A stretch of 64,000 nucleotides of DNA. Source: Bemisia tabaci (lineage: Eukaryota; Arthropoda; Insecta; Hemiptera; Aleyrodidae). The stretch covers positions 70,531,345 to 70,595,344 of the forward strand of contig NC_092794.1 in NCBI RefSeq assembly GCF_918797505.1, given 5' to 3'. Positions 23,201 to 36,100 of this stretch are shown here, piece after piece. Every line of letters begins with the position of its first letter. Within the stretch, counting starts at the first letter, position 1. The translations under genes and the position numbers were made by a program. The notes beneath the pieces are model-generated. The model saw only the letters and a program-made list of their open reading frames with translations. It searched no databases and was not told where the DNA came from.

Positions 23201-24589
23201 CATAACTCCCAGGTTTCTTGTCCCTCTCAGGGTGGTCCCTTTAAAATTCTGGGGGTCCCCAAAAGTTGTTCCATTTGACTTAGGAGCGCTCACAAAATTT
23301 CAAGTCTCAATCTCAATTTGTTCGAAAGGTACAGGGATGATGACAGGTGCTACTTTCATGACAGAAACTCATCATCAGATTCTATTGAAATTTTCTGTGA
23401 ATTTCTCTCGCTTATTAAAAAATAAATCATGCAAAATTACAAGGAAAATTTTGATTACTTAGTTCTCCTTGAAGAAAATAAAACATTGTCCTAGTGTATT
23501 AAATATTGCAATTGATGTACACTTATTCTGCATTAAACCATCGATTTTGCACAAATTTTGCCAAAATACTACGTATTTTTGCTTTTAAATTTCAGTAATT
23601 GTACTAACATTCTCTCTGTTCGATTTCACTGATGTAGGTAATGCAGCAGGTATTTCTTATAAAAATAATTTTGGCTTGAGCTCCAGGCTCTCGAAAGAGA
23701 CTTTCCTGAAACAGGTAGCTGAAAGCTTTTCCTGAATGTAATTATCCTGCTTGATCCTCACAATCTAAAGGAGAACTAGTATTTTAGCAGAGTTCAAAAC
23801 CTCAATATTCATTAACTTCTAGTATAGACTCACTACTTCAATGATTTCTATAAAAATATTTCTAAAAACATCTCTACTCTCTACAGTCATTGTTTTGTTC
23901 TATGATAGGCAGGTACGTATGACAAAAGCATAATTGCCATACGTCTACAAGTGCATATTTCATCTTATTGTCATGAATTATTAGATCATCTGAAAGATGA
24001 TCAAATTTCAAGCTTTTCTTTTAATCATTTTCTCGCTTTGAGATGAAGAAGTATGATATTCCATTTTGAAATGAAGTCGGGTCTCCAAATTTTCATTTCA
24101 TGTTTTTGTGGCTCGTAAGTTTTTCCCTCGTACTATTTCCTTGCTCTTTTTAAAAGTTGACAGAAATTTTAATACCTACCCTAATTCTGTCGCCTCTGCC
24201 TAGATAAATTTTTAGTCAGCATTTTAGTATGTAACAGTTTCATTCAAACAGAGATCTTCTTTTGAAACTGTACTTATCCTATTCACCTTTCATGAAGCAC
24301 TGAGAGTAAATCTCCGAAACTTTGGCTGATCTGAGAATAGGGGAGAATCTCTAATAAGTATAAATTTTGTTAACTTTCAATTCTCATCTCTACTGTTGAT
24401 TGAGCTTTGAATTTAATATCTCGGCTTCATGGTGAGACGGTTTGTGATGACTTAATGTCCTTTAAGTCACCTCAAACCCAAGAGCAGAACTTTGCACCAT
24501 TCTTCACTTCAGAGGGGAAGGCAACGTCAGTGTTAAGTGCATTTTATTTCAGCGCTTAGGCAAAACTAGGCGCGTGTTAAATATTTGTC

Positions 24590-24650
24590 ATTTTGGTTTT
24601 TGTACCTGCAACTGTTTTGCCTGAATGACTCATGCAGGTACAAAAACGTT
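24590..24650. repeat. short inverted repeat
   Basis: The arms gtttttgtacctgca and tgcaggtacaaaaac form a perfect stem with a loop of about 25 bp. Role unknown. Confidence 0.7.
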
Positions 24651-24999
24651 GTCGCCCTTTAAGATGATGCTCAGTGTGAAGTCAGTGTGAAGTCAGACAA
24701 GAACAAGAACAAACAAGGCTAAAAGAACTTATGATTCGTCAAAAGAGAAAAGGAGGGATACTTAAATATTTTTCTCTTCACTACATGAAAGTGTCACAGA
24801 AGGCAATAATTAGTATCCAAATAAATTACCTTTTGTCTGTGATGCTTTCTTATGGTTTATGTGATCTGCCGTCCATCTCATCACTTCATCAGGTAGAGTC
24901 TGGCACCAAAAACTGCTGAGAGTACCTAAGCTCAATCAACAGTAATTCTACTTTTTTTTCTTCTTTTTTATGTTGCTTTATTTCTTTATCAGCATTTTC

Positions 25000-26480
25000 A
25001 ACTTCTATCTAATGCATCTCTATGTAAATAAATGGGTGTACATATAATTATTTTGTGCAAAAAAAGAAAGAAAAAATTGATGGTTGGGTCAATTTTATTT
25101 TCAATGATTGTCCTGACAAGACTTACCTACCGATTGATGTATTACAGAAACAATCGAATTTTCACTAATTTATCATGATTCATTACTTTTTCTTCATAAA
25201 AATTAATAGATTTTTACAAGAAACTTGCAAAACTGGGCCATGTTAAGAATGTGTTCTTTTAATTTATACATCAATGTTATATTAAATAAGCACAGAGTTT
25301 GTAGATTCATATAAATGAATACATTGGCTTATAACCATCTATAGTTGTTGAATGAACATCAATAATTAAAAAATTAAAGGTTAGTACATCCTATTTTTTT
25401 GCCTAAAAGCAAGGCATCTTTCACTTTCATCTTTTTACGAGATCTCGTACTAGACTTTGAAATGTAAAAATCATTTCTATATTTTATCATGTAGGTAGGT
25501 ATGCAGACAAAGACGTCTTAGATACCAAAATACTTAGGTATTGTATTCCTTGTTAGCTCTTGTTTTGTAATTCTCATTTAAAATGAAATTGCCCATCTGC
25601 CATGTAAGTATTTGTCGGCTTTCGGCGTCAGTCATGATTATTTGATGAGTGCAAAGGGTGCACTTATCTATTGTAAAAACTGTAAAGTTTTTAGGTGATT
25701 ATTTTATATTTTAAAATAAGTGCAAATAAAAACTAATGCAGCAATGCATGTTTTAAGTATACGCAAATTTTGATTGTATTTTGAAAATATAAATACTGAT
25801 TAATAAAATGCCAGTTTTTTTTTCTCATCATTCTTGCACCAATAAAATATGTATATCTCCCCTTATTCTCTCTCTTTTTCTGTGGATTAATCGAAACACC
25901 TATTTTTTGGCGTAGTAGGAACCAAAAACATTTGAATCAAATCAACAATTAAATACATTTTAAAAATACGTTTCAATTTTTATAAACAGTCCAGAGCCCT
26001 TATTTGCTGATAGGAAGCATCAGTACCCCGCTTTTGGAAGTGATTTAATTTTTCTAATTTGAAATTTTGGACAAGCAAAATTTTCAATCAATTCAGGTAA
26101 ACCTTTCATTTGCCTATTGTGCATTTTTCTTCAACAAAAGAGGGAGAAAAACAGTATCGTGGAGTTTGTCATACCATCAGTAGGAAAAGATGGTTATATC
26201 CTACTTAGGCCTGTAAAATTCTGCCCAGACAAAAACTTAGGTACCTTCAACCCACATAAGGAAAAGTACTCCTGTCTTTAAACAAATTCAAATTTCACAA
26301 ACTGATTGTGGGTAGAAATTCTAATTTCTTTGCCCTGAGTTAGTTCATTTTAGCACATGTTCCTGAGGCTAACACACTTCATTGACCTCCATTCTTAAGG
26401 AAGGTAGATAGTTTGTAATATGTAGAGGAATTACAACTTATTTCAATCAAATAATACAATTGATAAATTTAACAATTATA
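25000..26480. other. non-coding; no gene recognised
   Basis: Very AT-rich, with scattered AATAAA-like hexamers and no frame or repeat structure that I can support. Confidence 0.5.
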
Positions 26481-26482
26481 GA

Positions 26483-26915
26483 CATAGGCGGTTCTAGACC
26501 TTCATTCTTGGGGGTGCCCAGAGGTGGAAAATGTTGGACACCGGCTCCAAAGGGGACGGTCGCTCAGGGGAGGCCTAAGTTTCGGCCCTCAAGTTTTATC
26601 CCTTCCCTACCCTCCTTTCTCTTTTGCTCTCCTTCCTCTCCACTTAAATACCTGTAAATTCAATTTAGAAAATTTTTAGCAAAACTTTCCATCAAAACTA
26701 CAATCTTACCATAAAAAAACAGTGGAATCTTTGTAAAACACGGCTATCAATTTTAATTCTGTTTAAAACATTTTCAATTAATTCCTGGGATTTTTTCTCA
26801 GAGTGAGCGAATACAGAATCTTTAAAAGCAGTAATTTCACAGTTCCAATAACCGTACTTAATTTTTGATTTGGGAGTGCCTGGCATCCACTGGCACCCCC
26901 ATAGAACCACCTATG
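26483..26915. mobile_element. MITE with CATAGGCGGTTCTA inverted ends
   Basis: Left cataggcggttctag and right tagaaccacctatg flank about 430 bp; a further inner pair is gggggtgcc / ggcaccccc. It abuts the 333-bp array. Confidence 0.75.
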
Positions 26916-28520
26916 CTTTATATTGAAGTAGCGTCCCCGCTTGGTTTTTCGGTTTTCCTGTGCTGCTACTGCAGTTTCGACAGTTAAGGCCGTAGTTTAA
27001 GGGCGCTAAAGCCAGGATTGTATTTCGCAAATGGATAATTTTTGCAGAATAATTAAAAATCGTGAAGCAGGAGAAATTTAACAAAATATTGAAAGGAACT
27101 CAAATCAACAATATAATGCAAAACAATTTGGAAAATTTTGTCATGTAACACAGCAGATTCGGAAACGCCTTCAATTGAGGCGTGATACCTCACGCGTTCC
27201 GGAGAGTTCAAATAGTTGTATCCCTGCGCCTTAGCAAGGCGATGGAAGCGTAATATTGAAGTAGCGTCCCCGCTTGGTTATTTCGGTTTTCCTGTGCCGC
27301 TTCTGCAGTTTCGACCGTTAAGGCTGTAGTTTAAGGGCGCTAAAGCCAGGATTATATTTCGCAAATGGATAATCTTGCAGAATAATTAAAAATCAAGAAG
27401 CTGGAGTAATTTAACTAAATATTAAAAGGAACTCAAATCAACAATACAATGCAAAACAATTTGGAAAATCTCGTCATGTAACACAGCAGATTCGGAAACG
27501 CCTTCAATTGAGGCGTGAAACCTCACGCGTTCCGGGGAGTTCAAATAGTTGTATCCCTGCGCCTTAGCAAGGCGATGGAAGCGTAATATTGAAGTAGCGT
27601 CCCCGCTTGGTTATTTCGGTTTTCCTGTGCCGCTACTGCAGTTTCGACCGTTAAGGCCGTAGTTTAAGGGCGCTAAAGCCGGGATTATATTTCGCAAATG
27701 GATATTCTTGCAGAATAATTAAAAATCAAGAAGCAGGAGAAATTTAACAAAATATTGAAAGGAACTCAAATCAACAATATAATGCAAAACAATTTGGAAA
27801 ATTTCGTCATGTAACACAGCAGATTCGGAAACGCCTTCAATTGAGGCGTGATACCTCACGCGTTCCGGAGAGTTCAAATAGTTGTATCCCTGCGCCTTAG
27901 CAAGGCGATGGAAGCGTAATATTGAAGTAGCGTCCCCGCCCAAGTAGCAGTGATCGCGATAAATTGCGATTTAATTGGAGAATGTATCGCGATTTTATCG
28001 ACGTCGCGATTTATTGCAATATTATCGGGAGAAAAATCGCGATAAATTGCAACAAAATCGCGATATTATCGAACGCGATTTTATAGAGATAAAATTGCAA
28101 TAAATTGCAATTTTTCATTAACGCATGAATGACGCATATGAAAGATGTTTCTATTCCTCCGCCGCCGCCGTTTTTACCGAGATCCGTTGGTAACTTAACC
28201 ATCTCATTTTTTTTTATCAATTATTAGTATAATGTTACAAAGACAGACTGGTAAGCTTACCTGAAAACCGGTATTTTTACTGATTTTTTCAGGTAAGAAT
28301 ACCACTTTTATTGGTAATCAATCCCCGGTAACTTTACCATTTTATCTCGGTAATTCTACCACAGTCGATAAAAACTATTGGCGTTTTTCCCAAGGTCCAT
28401 CGGTAACTTTGCCATCTCACTATTATTGGTAATTTTACAGAGACAGAATGATGAGATTACCAATAGAACCTTATTTTACCAACCGTATTTCAAGGTATGA
28501 AATAAAATACAGAGGAGGGA

Positions 28521-28526
<6 letters not shown>

Positions 28527-28567
<41 letters not shown>
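28527..28567. repeat. poly(A) tract of about 41 bases
   Basis: A near-pure A run within the inserted element. It could be a retroposon tail or a simple repeat, and its length may be uncertain in the assembly. Confidence 0.9.
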
Positions 28568-28570
<3 letters not shown>

Positions 28571-28674
28571 AATGAAAAATCGGTGTCAGTCAACGCAAAG
28601 ACATAAGTTGTGAGGTTGCGAAGCGCCGATCCATGTATAAGAGGCTTCAATTCGCACACGCAAGTCATATAGCG

Positions 28675-28745
28675 GTCATAGCATAGTGACAATGTGCTGG
28701 CCTTCCACCGTAGCGATTGGGGTTCGAATCCCCGCGGAGGCTCCG
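28675..28745 (+). ncRNA. tRNA-like sequence / possible SINE head (pol III A and B boxes)
   Basis: A B-box-like ggttcgaatcc inside ggggttcgaatcccc forms a TpsiC-like stem-loop. About 48 nt upstream is tagcatagtg, close to an A box. Between them tgctggccttccaccgtagc resembles an anticodon arm. No clean acceptor stem or CCA-side pairing is evident, so I read this as tRNA-derived repeat DNA, not a functional tRNA gene. Confidence 0.4.
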
Positions 28746-30049
28746 GGGATTTTACGCTCGTCTTCGTCAAAGGACCTGACGGCTGAACCTAACGGCAATC
28801 GGCTGACAACTTTAATCCCTCTTTTTTTGGCGATTTTATCAATCGCTAGGATCATCAACATCTGAGCGATCATCCTCGATCTTATCGCGATAAAATCGCA
28901 ATTTTTTCGGGCCGATAAAATCGCAATAAAATCGCGAAAAGATCGAGGATAATCGCTCAAATGTTGATGATCCTAGCGATTTTATCGCCGATAAAATCGA
29001 GGATAATCGCGACTTTATCGGCGATAAAATCGCGATTTTTCCGTTGAAAAATGCTACTTGGGCGCTTGGTTATTTCGGTTTTCCTGTGCCGCTACTGCAG
29101 TTTCGACCGTTAAGGCCGTAGTTTAAGGGCGCTAAAGCCGGGATTATATTTCGCAAATGGATATTCTTGCAGAATAATTAAAAATCAAGAAGCAGGAGTT
29201 TAACAAAATGTTAAAAGGAACTCAAATCAACAATATAATGCAAAACAATTTGGAAAATCTCGTCATGTGTAACACAGCAGATTCGGAAACGCCTTCAATT
29301 GAGGCGTGATACCTTACGCGTTCCGAAGAGTTCAAATAGTTGTATCCCTGCGCCTTAGCAAGGCGATGGAAGCTTAATATTATTTATAGAAGCCCCTCCA
29401 ATCAGCCAGGTAACATATCATCCCTTATTTTCATTCAAAGGACTCATCGGAGCCCTGGTACCTCTGATAGGTCTAACTTAGAATCCTTAAAGCATCGAGG
29501 CAGTGATTTTTTCCAAAACGTTGCAGCCTTAAGTAGGCAACTCAATATTCGATTGAAATTTTTAAAAACCTTGGCTGCCAACTTTAATCGATAACAGGTT
29601 TACAAAGAAATTCATTGTTATTTTGTCACTGCCTCTTATGCATGGTTTATTAATGTTTCCTAAACACGATTTACATCACAGGGATACGTTTTTTGGAGTT
29701 CCTTTGATCCTCATCAGGACCGGATTTAGGGGGTGGCCACATGGGACGCGGCCCATGGCGGCAAAAGGGGGCGGCAAATTTTGCAATTCTTTTAAAATGC
29801 GATATGAAAAAAAAAAAATCGAATTCAGAGGAAAAATCACAAACGAGAAAAGGCGACAAAATCTCTCATTTCCTGAGAGCATAGTAATGCCTCATTTTGT
29901 CGTCTTTCGGAGGGACAGCACCATTAACTGTAAGAGAGAAACCAAACACGCATTTGGCCTGGAACGGCTCGGCGCAGGGCGCAATGATGACGAGGACTTG
30001 AGATGGAAAGGAGAAGCCCCCGGCGCGGCGGTCGGCATGAAACATATTA

Positions 30050-30190
30050 GCGCCTACAAGACTGCATGAATACTTCACGCATTGCGCCAAAGACAGTGCG
30101 GTCGACGTGAAACGCATAGCGCCTACAAGACTGTAAGAATACTTCACGCATTGCGCCAAAGACAGTGCGGTCAGCGTCAGCGCGGCGGCG
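30050..30190. repeat. two 69-bp tandem units
   Basis: Units starting gcgcctacaagactg at 30050 and 30119 share aatacttcacgcattgcgcc aaagacagtgcggtc. The frame spanning 29623-30069 runs partly through this repeat. Confidence 0.8.
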
Positions 30191-30914
30191 CGACGCTGCT
30201 GCGGAGGAAGTTGAAATTATTGAACCACATTTATGTTTGCTCTACCATATTTTGTCGTTCATTTCTTATAAATGGAAGGCCTTGTCCACCCAGAGATGCG
30301 TTTACGGAACTTAACTCTCGCGCAAAGTTCCGTGAACTTTTGCGAGTAGTGTTGACAGGGCTTTGCAAAAAATGTGTCCAACACGAGTAAACGCGTCATA
30401 TTAGGGCGGACCAAATGAAAAACTGTTGTTCAGTCCCTTTTGCGCCTCATTCAGGAGTCATACCCCTTCCTGGTTAGCTCTCTCTCCTTTAAAATGACTT
30501 GACAGCTAAGTATAGCTTTGTTCACCTATGCAATTTTAAATGTTTCGAAGGCTTGAGCGGAGAGAGGGGGGGTGGTTATGCAAATATGCGAAATAAAATT
30601 TCATAATATAATGAAATTTCATAGAATTTCAGTTTGCTGACGAGCGGTATTAGGTAAATTTTCAACATTGTCTGCATAGTCATGCATACTTGCAATTTTC
30701 CATGTTTCTTTTTTGCCAAAATTTCATCGTTTATATACGTTTCATTGTGCACTGAGTCTATTGCAGTAAAATCTCCATGAAATTTTATTTCTTAAAGTTT
30801 CATGAAATTTTGAATCTGGCGGACTCATCAATGCGACCGTGTGACACGTGTGCACGTGCGACATAACTGCATAAAACCGGCAACCCTGTAGGGAATAGAA
30901 AGAATCAAATCAAT

Positions 30915-31086
30915 ATGGCGTCTATTATGAAGTATTGTTGTGAAATGTGAAATGTGTATGCGTTGATCGGCCGTTAGACCGCAAGTTTTGTTATCGTAAT
31001 TTGAAAAATAAATGTGATTTCCGTTCTCTGGTGCACTATATCCCAGATGCCTAACTTATCTCAACTTTCTGCTTCATCTATCGCAG
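30915..31086 (+). promoter_or_regulatory. brm: likely brm 5'UTR exon / promoter-proximal region, with a short uORF
   Basis: A perfect donor context (TCGCAG|gtaaga) ends a patch at 31086, upstream of the brm coding exon. The upstream segment contains AATATGGCG, which resembles the YY1/Pho-type element often found near animal 5' ends. If transcribed, ATG at 30915 opens an 11-codon uORF ending in TGA at 30948-30950. The transcription start is not visible. The call is inference from splice-site quality and position. Confidence 0.45.
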
Positions 31087-32852
31087 GTAAGACACTTTGT
31101 ATTGCCATCTGATGATAACAGATTCCCCAGGATCACGGTGCTTATCTCATCACCGGCAATGTTTACTTCTTTCTGCGTCTAGTCAACTTCTCATATCTCT
31201 TATCACTTAACTAATCCGATTATAATCATGCAGACCGCAGTATCCTTCATCTCCTAAGCGAGCGAAATAACTTTTCTAGCATAACATGCACATCTTCGTT
31301 TGACCTTTAAGTAATTTTCAATCGCATTTCCGCATTCATTTCCAGACCCACATGTTGGCACTTTTTTGGTCGAAATTTTATCGAAGGCAATCATACATGT
31401 GGAGAAAGCAGAGGGCCTCCATCTCTTCACTTAATTCTCAATCAGTCGTCTGAATTGGTTGTCTTTGAAAAAATACCTCAATGTTGTATTGAATATATCG
31501 TAACACCACCTGTCAACGCTACTGCTCATTACTTGCACTAATTACTAGGCTTACCCTGAATCAAAGCTGTCAGCATATTTTTCCTTATCTGCAACTGTTA
31601 GCAGTTTTTGTCAAAGAAATTTGTTCCAAGTATTTGCCTCATAGGAACCAATTTTCACCCCTAGTAACGCTAAGTCGTTCCCAGTCTGCAAGTGGAGATA
31701 TAGTCCACGCCAGGTCTAAGAAATGATTATCCGATAATATTTTGGTTAGGTAATCAGCAATGTCCGATCAATTTTTAATGGGATGAATAATTTGACGACT
31801 GATCTATAATTCTGAGGACTAAGTGTCCAGTCATGAGTTGCCACACCAATTCCAGTAATTGCCGAATTATTCGCGCCCAACTCTGGTCCATGCTAAATAA
31901 GTTAACATTTGTTTAAATATCACTTACAAAGCCGCCACCTTGATTCTTCTACTTAATACCCTTTGATTAATTCAGTGGCTTTGCCATTCTTACCGTATTG
32001 GACCTAAGTATCGATTTTTGATGGTTGATACCACAATAATAGAATGTAACCTTAAGTCTGATTTGTGGGTGAATTTTCTTGCGTTTGTTCACAACAATTT
32101 TTTGCCAACAAATCACTGAAGGTGACGTCAGCCAAGTTAGCACTTTTTTACATTCTGCTCGCAAGGTATCGCGATGGAATTGTCCAATAGCGATCAAGGA
32201 TTGACCGCAGACTGATCCTGAGCGTAGTTAGTCCTCGATCCCTACTAGACAACTGCATCACAGTTGCTTCCAAATGAAATGTAAATAAGTGCCAACTTAG
32301 CTGACAACACTTCTAATGAAGTAATGCTGATTACACACACTTAGATCCATTCCACCAGCCTGGCAAGCATACAAGATTATATTTATGTTTACACCGGAGC
32401 CATCGAACAGCAGTGTGCATGGAATTATGCAGCTACTAAATCAGTCTGATGGCTACTTACGTCTTTCTTGAGCTTTCAACCTTGATTTTCAGATGATGCC
32501 CGAATAAGTCTATGTTAGTCTGAAAAAGGCTGATCCTCTGGCGCACCCTGGAAGTACGCCATAGTCAGTGGGCCAATATTCTATGCACACTTTTAAAAAC
32601 TATGTAAAAGGGGGCCATAAACTTCTAATTTTAACAAGCCTACGGTCCATTCTTATCCCATCAGCGAAGCCCTGATAAGCTTCGGGTCGATCAGATCCTG
32701 ATTCTCAGAGGTTGATTACCGATGAAATTATCTCTATGACACTGATGAGGTTAATCTCTGCGGCAATTTGTATTAAAATCTTAGGTAATTTTGAATATTC
32801 AATGTCATCTTTCTTTTTTCTAGAGAAACAGTAAGGAAGTTAGCATACAGAG

Positions 32853-33122
32853 ATGGCGAGTCCCTCGCCTCAGAATTCGCCCATGCCTCCGCCGCAAGCC
32901 CCATCTCCTTTGGGCCCTCCTCAACAGGTCCTGTCGCCCATGTCTTCTCCTGCAGGAATGGCTCCTCCGCAAGCAATACCACCTTCACACCCTCATAGTC
33001 CAACAAACTATTCGCAAGGTCTGTCTCCGGGGACAATCCCCCCTCACATGAGCCCAACAGGTGTTCCTCAGCATGCTATGGCTCAAGCCTCTCAGCCCCC
33101 ATTTCAGCCAAATGCTTTGCAG
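32853..33122 (+). CDS. brm: brm coding exon 1
   Basis: Acceptor ttttttctag at 32823, a 29-nt leader, then ATG. Ninety codons rich in Pro, Ser, Gln and Met end in NALQ|gtaagt, phase 0. The N-terminal [18 protein letters not shown] pattern matches Drosophila Brahma, which fixes this ATG as the start. Confidence 0.95.
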
Positions 33123-36100
33123 GTAAGTTGCATTTTTTATCTTCCATCATGTACGAGTTCAAAATCGTAGTCACAACATTGTAGCAATGCTATTTATGAG
33201 ACAGGGCATTGTGACAATGTTGTAACGCAATTTTTACACACTATTTGCTGAGGGGGACTTTTCCAACATTTTTGCCACTCCTTAAATATGCTCTTAAAAC
33301 TACCCTTTGCCAGCTGTTTGAGCTTTGCCTCCAGAGCTCTTATCACCGCAGTCTTTGCAGAATCAAAATTCCATCTTTGAAGTGATTTTTGACTTGAGAG
33401 TAGGTATAGAAAATAGTTATTACAAGTCAGCAGCCTGATTGTTGAAATTTTGTGTTTGTCAGGTGGAAATGGATGACATAGGTTAAATGGCGAAGTGTGA
33501 TTGGTTGGCTATGTCTTATCATTGCTTTGTCATGCTTTGTGGGGTGGAATGGACGACAAACTTAAGGCACCCCTTGAGTATCCGACAGTATTCATCCGAG
33601 AAAGCATGACATAGCAATGATAAGACATAGCCGACCAATCGTGCTTCGCCATTTAACCGATGTCATCCATTTCCACCCAACAAACACAAAACTTCAACAA
33701 TCAGGCTGCAGATTTGGACAGATGAATGAGGTACCATTTTCAAGTTTTTCTTGGCCGGTAACTCTATGACACCATGCTGGGGCGTCAAAACAGTGTTTGG
33801 AAGTGGGAGGCAACAACCACTGAGGCTGCAAAGTGCAAACATTTGTACTTATGGTTCAGATGATTGCTCAATAGTGTAGAAACCATACCAACCAATATGT
33901 GAAATGTTGTAGCACATTCCGCTCTGTATGAAAAGCATCTGTCACATAGCTACACGCATCGCCAGCATTGATGATCTCAGGGTTCTACTACAGGGAAAAC
34001 TCAGAGAATTTGATATCGACTCCGAAATTTTCGTTTTTTCAAATGGAAAGTTTATCTATCTGAACATTATGCTTTGAGCCATCATCATGAACAGTCTATA
34101 TATTTTTTTTTTTTTTCAATAACTACATTTTTTTAAAAAAAATTTATGGCTGCAGCAAAATCTCAGGAACACTTTGAAGAGAAATCTTTCCCTCTAAGGG
34201 GAGTCTTCCCGCAGCTTTGAAATGAATAACCGTTTATTGCCTTAACTTTTAAACGAGTAGCAATAAGGTAATCAGTCTTTCTATTTCTGTTTCTGATATT
34301 TCTCAGTTTCAAGAAATTCAATGAAAAAGTTAAATGCCTCTACATTTCATCGGTGACTTGTAATCTTGGAGGTAACTTATTGAAATGATATTCTTCCTCT
34401 TGTTAATTCCTCAGAATACTTGTCGGAAAATGATGAAAGTATCCATCCTGTTATATTTTCTTGTTCCTTCTCTGGTACCATTCATATCAGAAATCTACCT
34501 GAATGAGCATTAAGAAACGCCTTTGAGAAATTTGAAAAGTATCTTAAAAAGTTATCTCTAAACTTATACATCTGCAGTACTTCTGAAATGGTTGGACTCG
34601 AAGTTTAGATATGTATAAATCGCTATTAAACGAAACTAAACACAAGAAAATAGGAAACTGGGACCAGAAGAAAACAGAATGCCTGGAACATTATGTGGTG
34701 GTTTCAACCCTCTCCTCGATCAGGAAAGAAAAGTAAAAAAGTTTAAAGATGAAAAAACTCCCCAATGGGGGTCTGAGGGGTTTTCTGATTTTTATATTTT
34801 TGTTTCCCGGCGGAGGAGGGAGTTGAAACTACCTTAAACGTCCCAGGCATTCAATTTGTTTTTAGCCCTAGTCTCCTATTTCTTGTGTTTTGTTTCGTTA
34901 TATTATTCGGGCTTTTTTCGTTTATCGCTCTTTTTGCAAATAAGTAAATGAGGATGCAAAATTATGCCCCAGCAACTTAGCAGTTTGCTCTGAAGGAATT
35001 CTTTACCCAGAAGAAATGGACATGCATCTTGTTCCTCTCTGCAATTTCTTCATCTCTACAAAAATTCCCAGAGAAACACCATCTATGTCTGTATTTTGAT
35101 GTATTTCTGAGTTTCCTTTTGAATGCATCCAAGATCAGTCGTCAATCTTAAACTCTTAATGGTTTTCGCTCAAGAGATATTACTTTTTTAAGTATCTTTG
35201 ATAAAAGTATTTCATCTACTCCTTTTTCATTTTCTGGATCTAATCTAGTCAGAATTCTTATGCATCTTTTTTTGTCTTTTTCACTGGCTAATCTAAAATA
35301 AAACAAAAAGAAAAATGAAAAAAGAGAGGAAGGAGGAGGAATAAAACTTTAATATATTGGAAAATTTCTGAAAAGTATTTATTAGGTTATGGATTTTGTT
35401 AAAATGGTTACGGCTGAAGCTTCAGAATCTGTTAAAATGACTAAAATACATTCATAAAATCAAGTGCTTATTTTTGTTAACACAATTTATACTTAAAATA
35501 TATTATATCAATTATTAATGCCGAATAAAAAAATCACAAATAACTTTCAAGTATTTTAAAAACGATTCGAGGAACTGTGAAGAAGTGTTAAAACTTTAAA
35601 CGTTTGAACATTTTACGATTTCACTTTAAAAGTGGCCTCTTTTTTCTTTACCTCTACATACTGAAAATCTCATCGATTCAAATCTTTTTCCCAGAAAATA
35701 CCTCACTGGAGCCATACCGACTAAGAGTGGACCTAACTCTTGTCGATTTTAAAGAATTGATTAATCACGTACGGTGTGTTCACTTTACTTACATACTTCA
35801 AGATGTTTTCAACAAGATTAATAATAATAAAAATCTATACATAAATAAATCAACAAACATTAAAATAACTTTAAAAAACGGTTAATGAGGAACCTCTTTG
35901 CTTAAAAATCTTTAAGGAGCTTAGCAAGATTTTGCGCCAGAACGTTGGTGCCCGCTGCAAGAACTCTGGCTGTCATCAAATCGAATTTATCTCCTGGAAC
36001 ATTATACCATATTTATTAGATGCTGTCTCTAATCACATTCATGGGAGAGTTAAAATTAAGTTTCAAGTATTTACTAACAATAAGCCAGTAAAGATAAGAG

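Larger units (their letters stand above)
27939..29062. mobile_element. 1.1-kb insertion with CCCAAGTAGC inverted ends
   Basis: Left cccaagtagc and right gctacttggg are perfect inverted ends. The array sequence is continuous once the element is removed (ccccg + cttggtt), with a 2-3 bp duplicated cgc. Inside are many ataaaatcgcgat-type palindromic modules near both ends, a long A-run, and a tRNA-like pol III box region. No transposase is present. Confidence 0.8.
26921..29375. repeat. 333-bp tandem repeat array, four units, the last one split by an insertion
   Basis: Units begin tattgaagtagcgtccccgc at 26921, 27254, 27587 and 27920, giving an exact 333-bp period. Units are highly similar (ggcgctaaagcc, gcaaatggata, cttcaattgaggcgtga, gcgccttagcaaggcgatgg). 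The fourth unit is interrupted after 19 bp and resumes at 29063. The frame at 27719-27943 on the - strand is only repeat sequence. Confidence 0.92.

Noticed and set aside
28675..28745. Functional tRNA gene
   Set aside because: B box and a partial A box are visible, but I could not form a convincing acceptor stem. Better explained as tRNA-derived repeat DNA.
28471..28960. Two - strand ORFs of about 95 codons
   Set aside because: They lie in the inserted element, translating a poly(A) tract as poly-Phe and tRNA-like repeat sequence.
26921..29375. CRISPR-like array
   Set aside because: The repeats are 333-bp contiguous units without spacers, in a eukaryotic context.
29623..30069. 148-codon ORF
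   Set aside because: Runs through repeat DNA and a 69-bp tandem duplication, with no recognisable domain.
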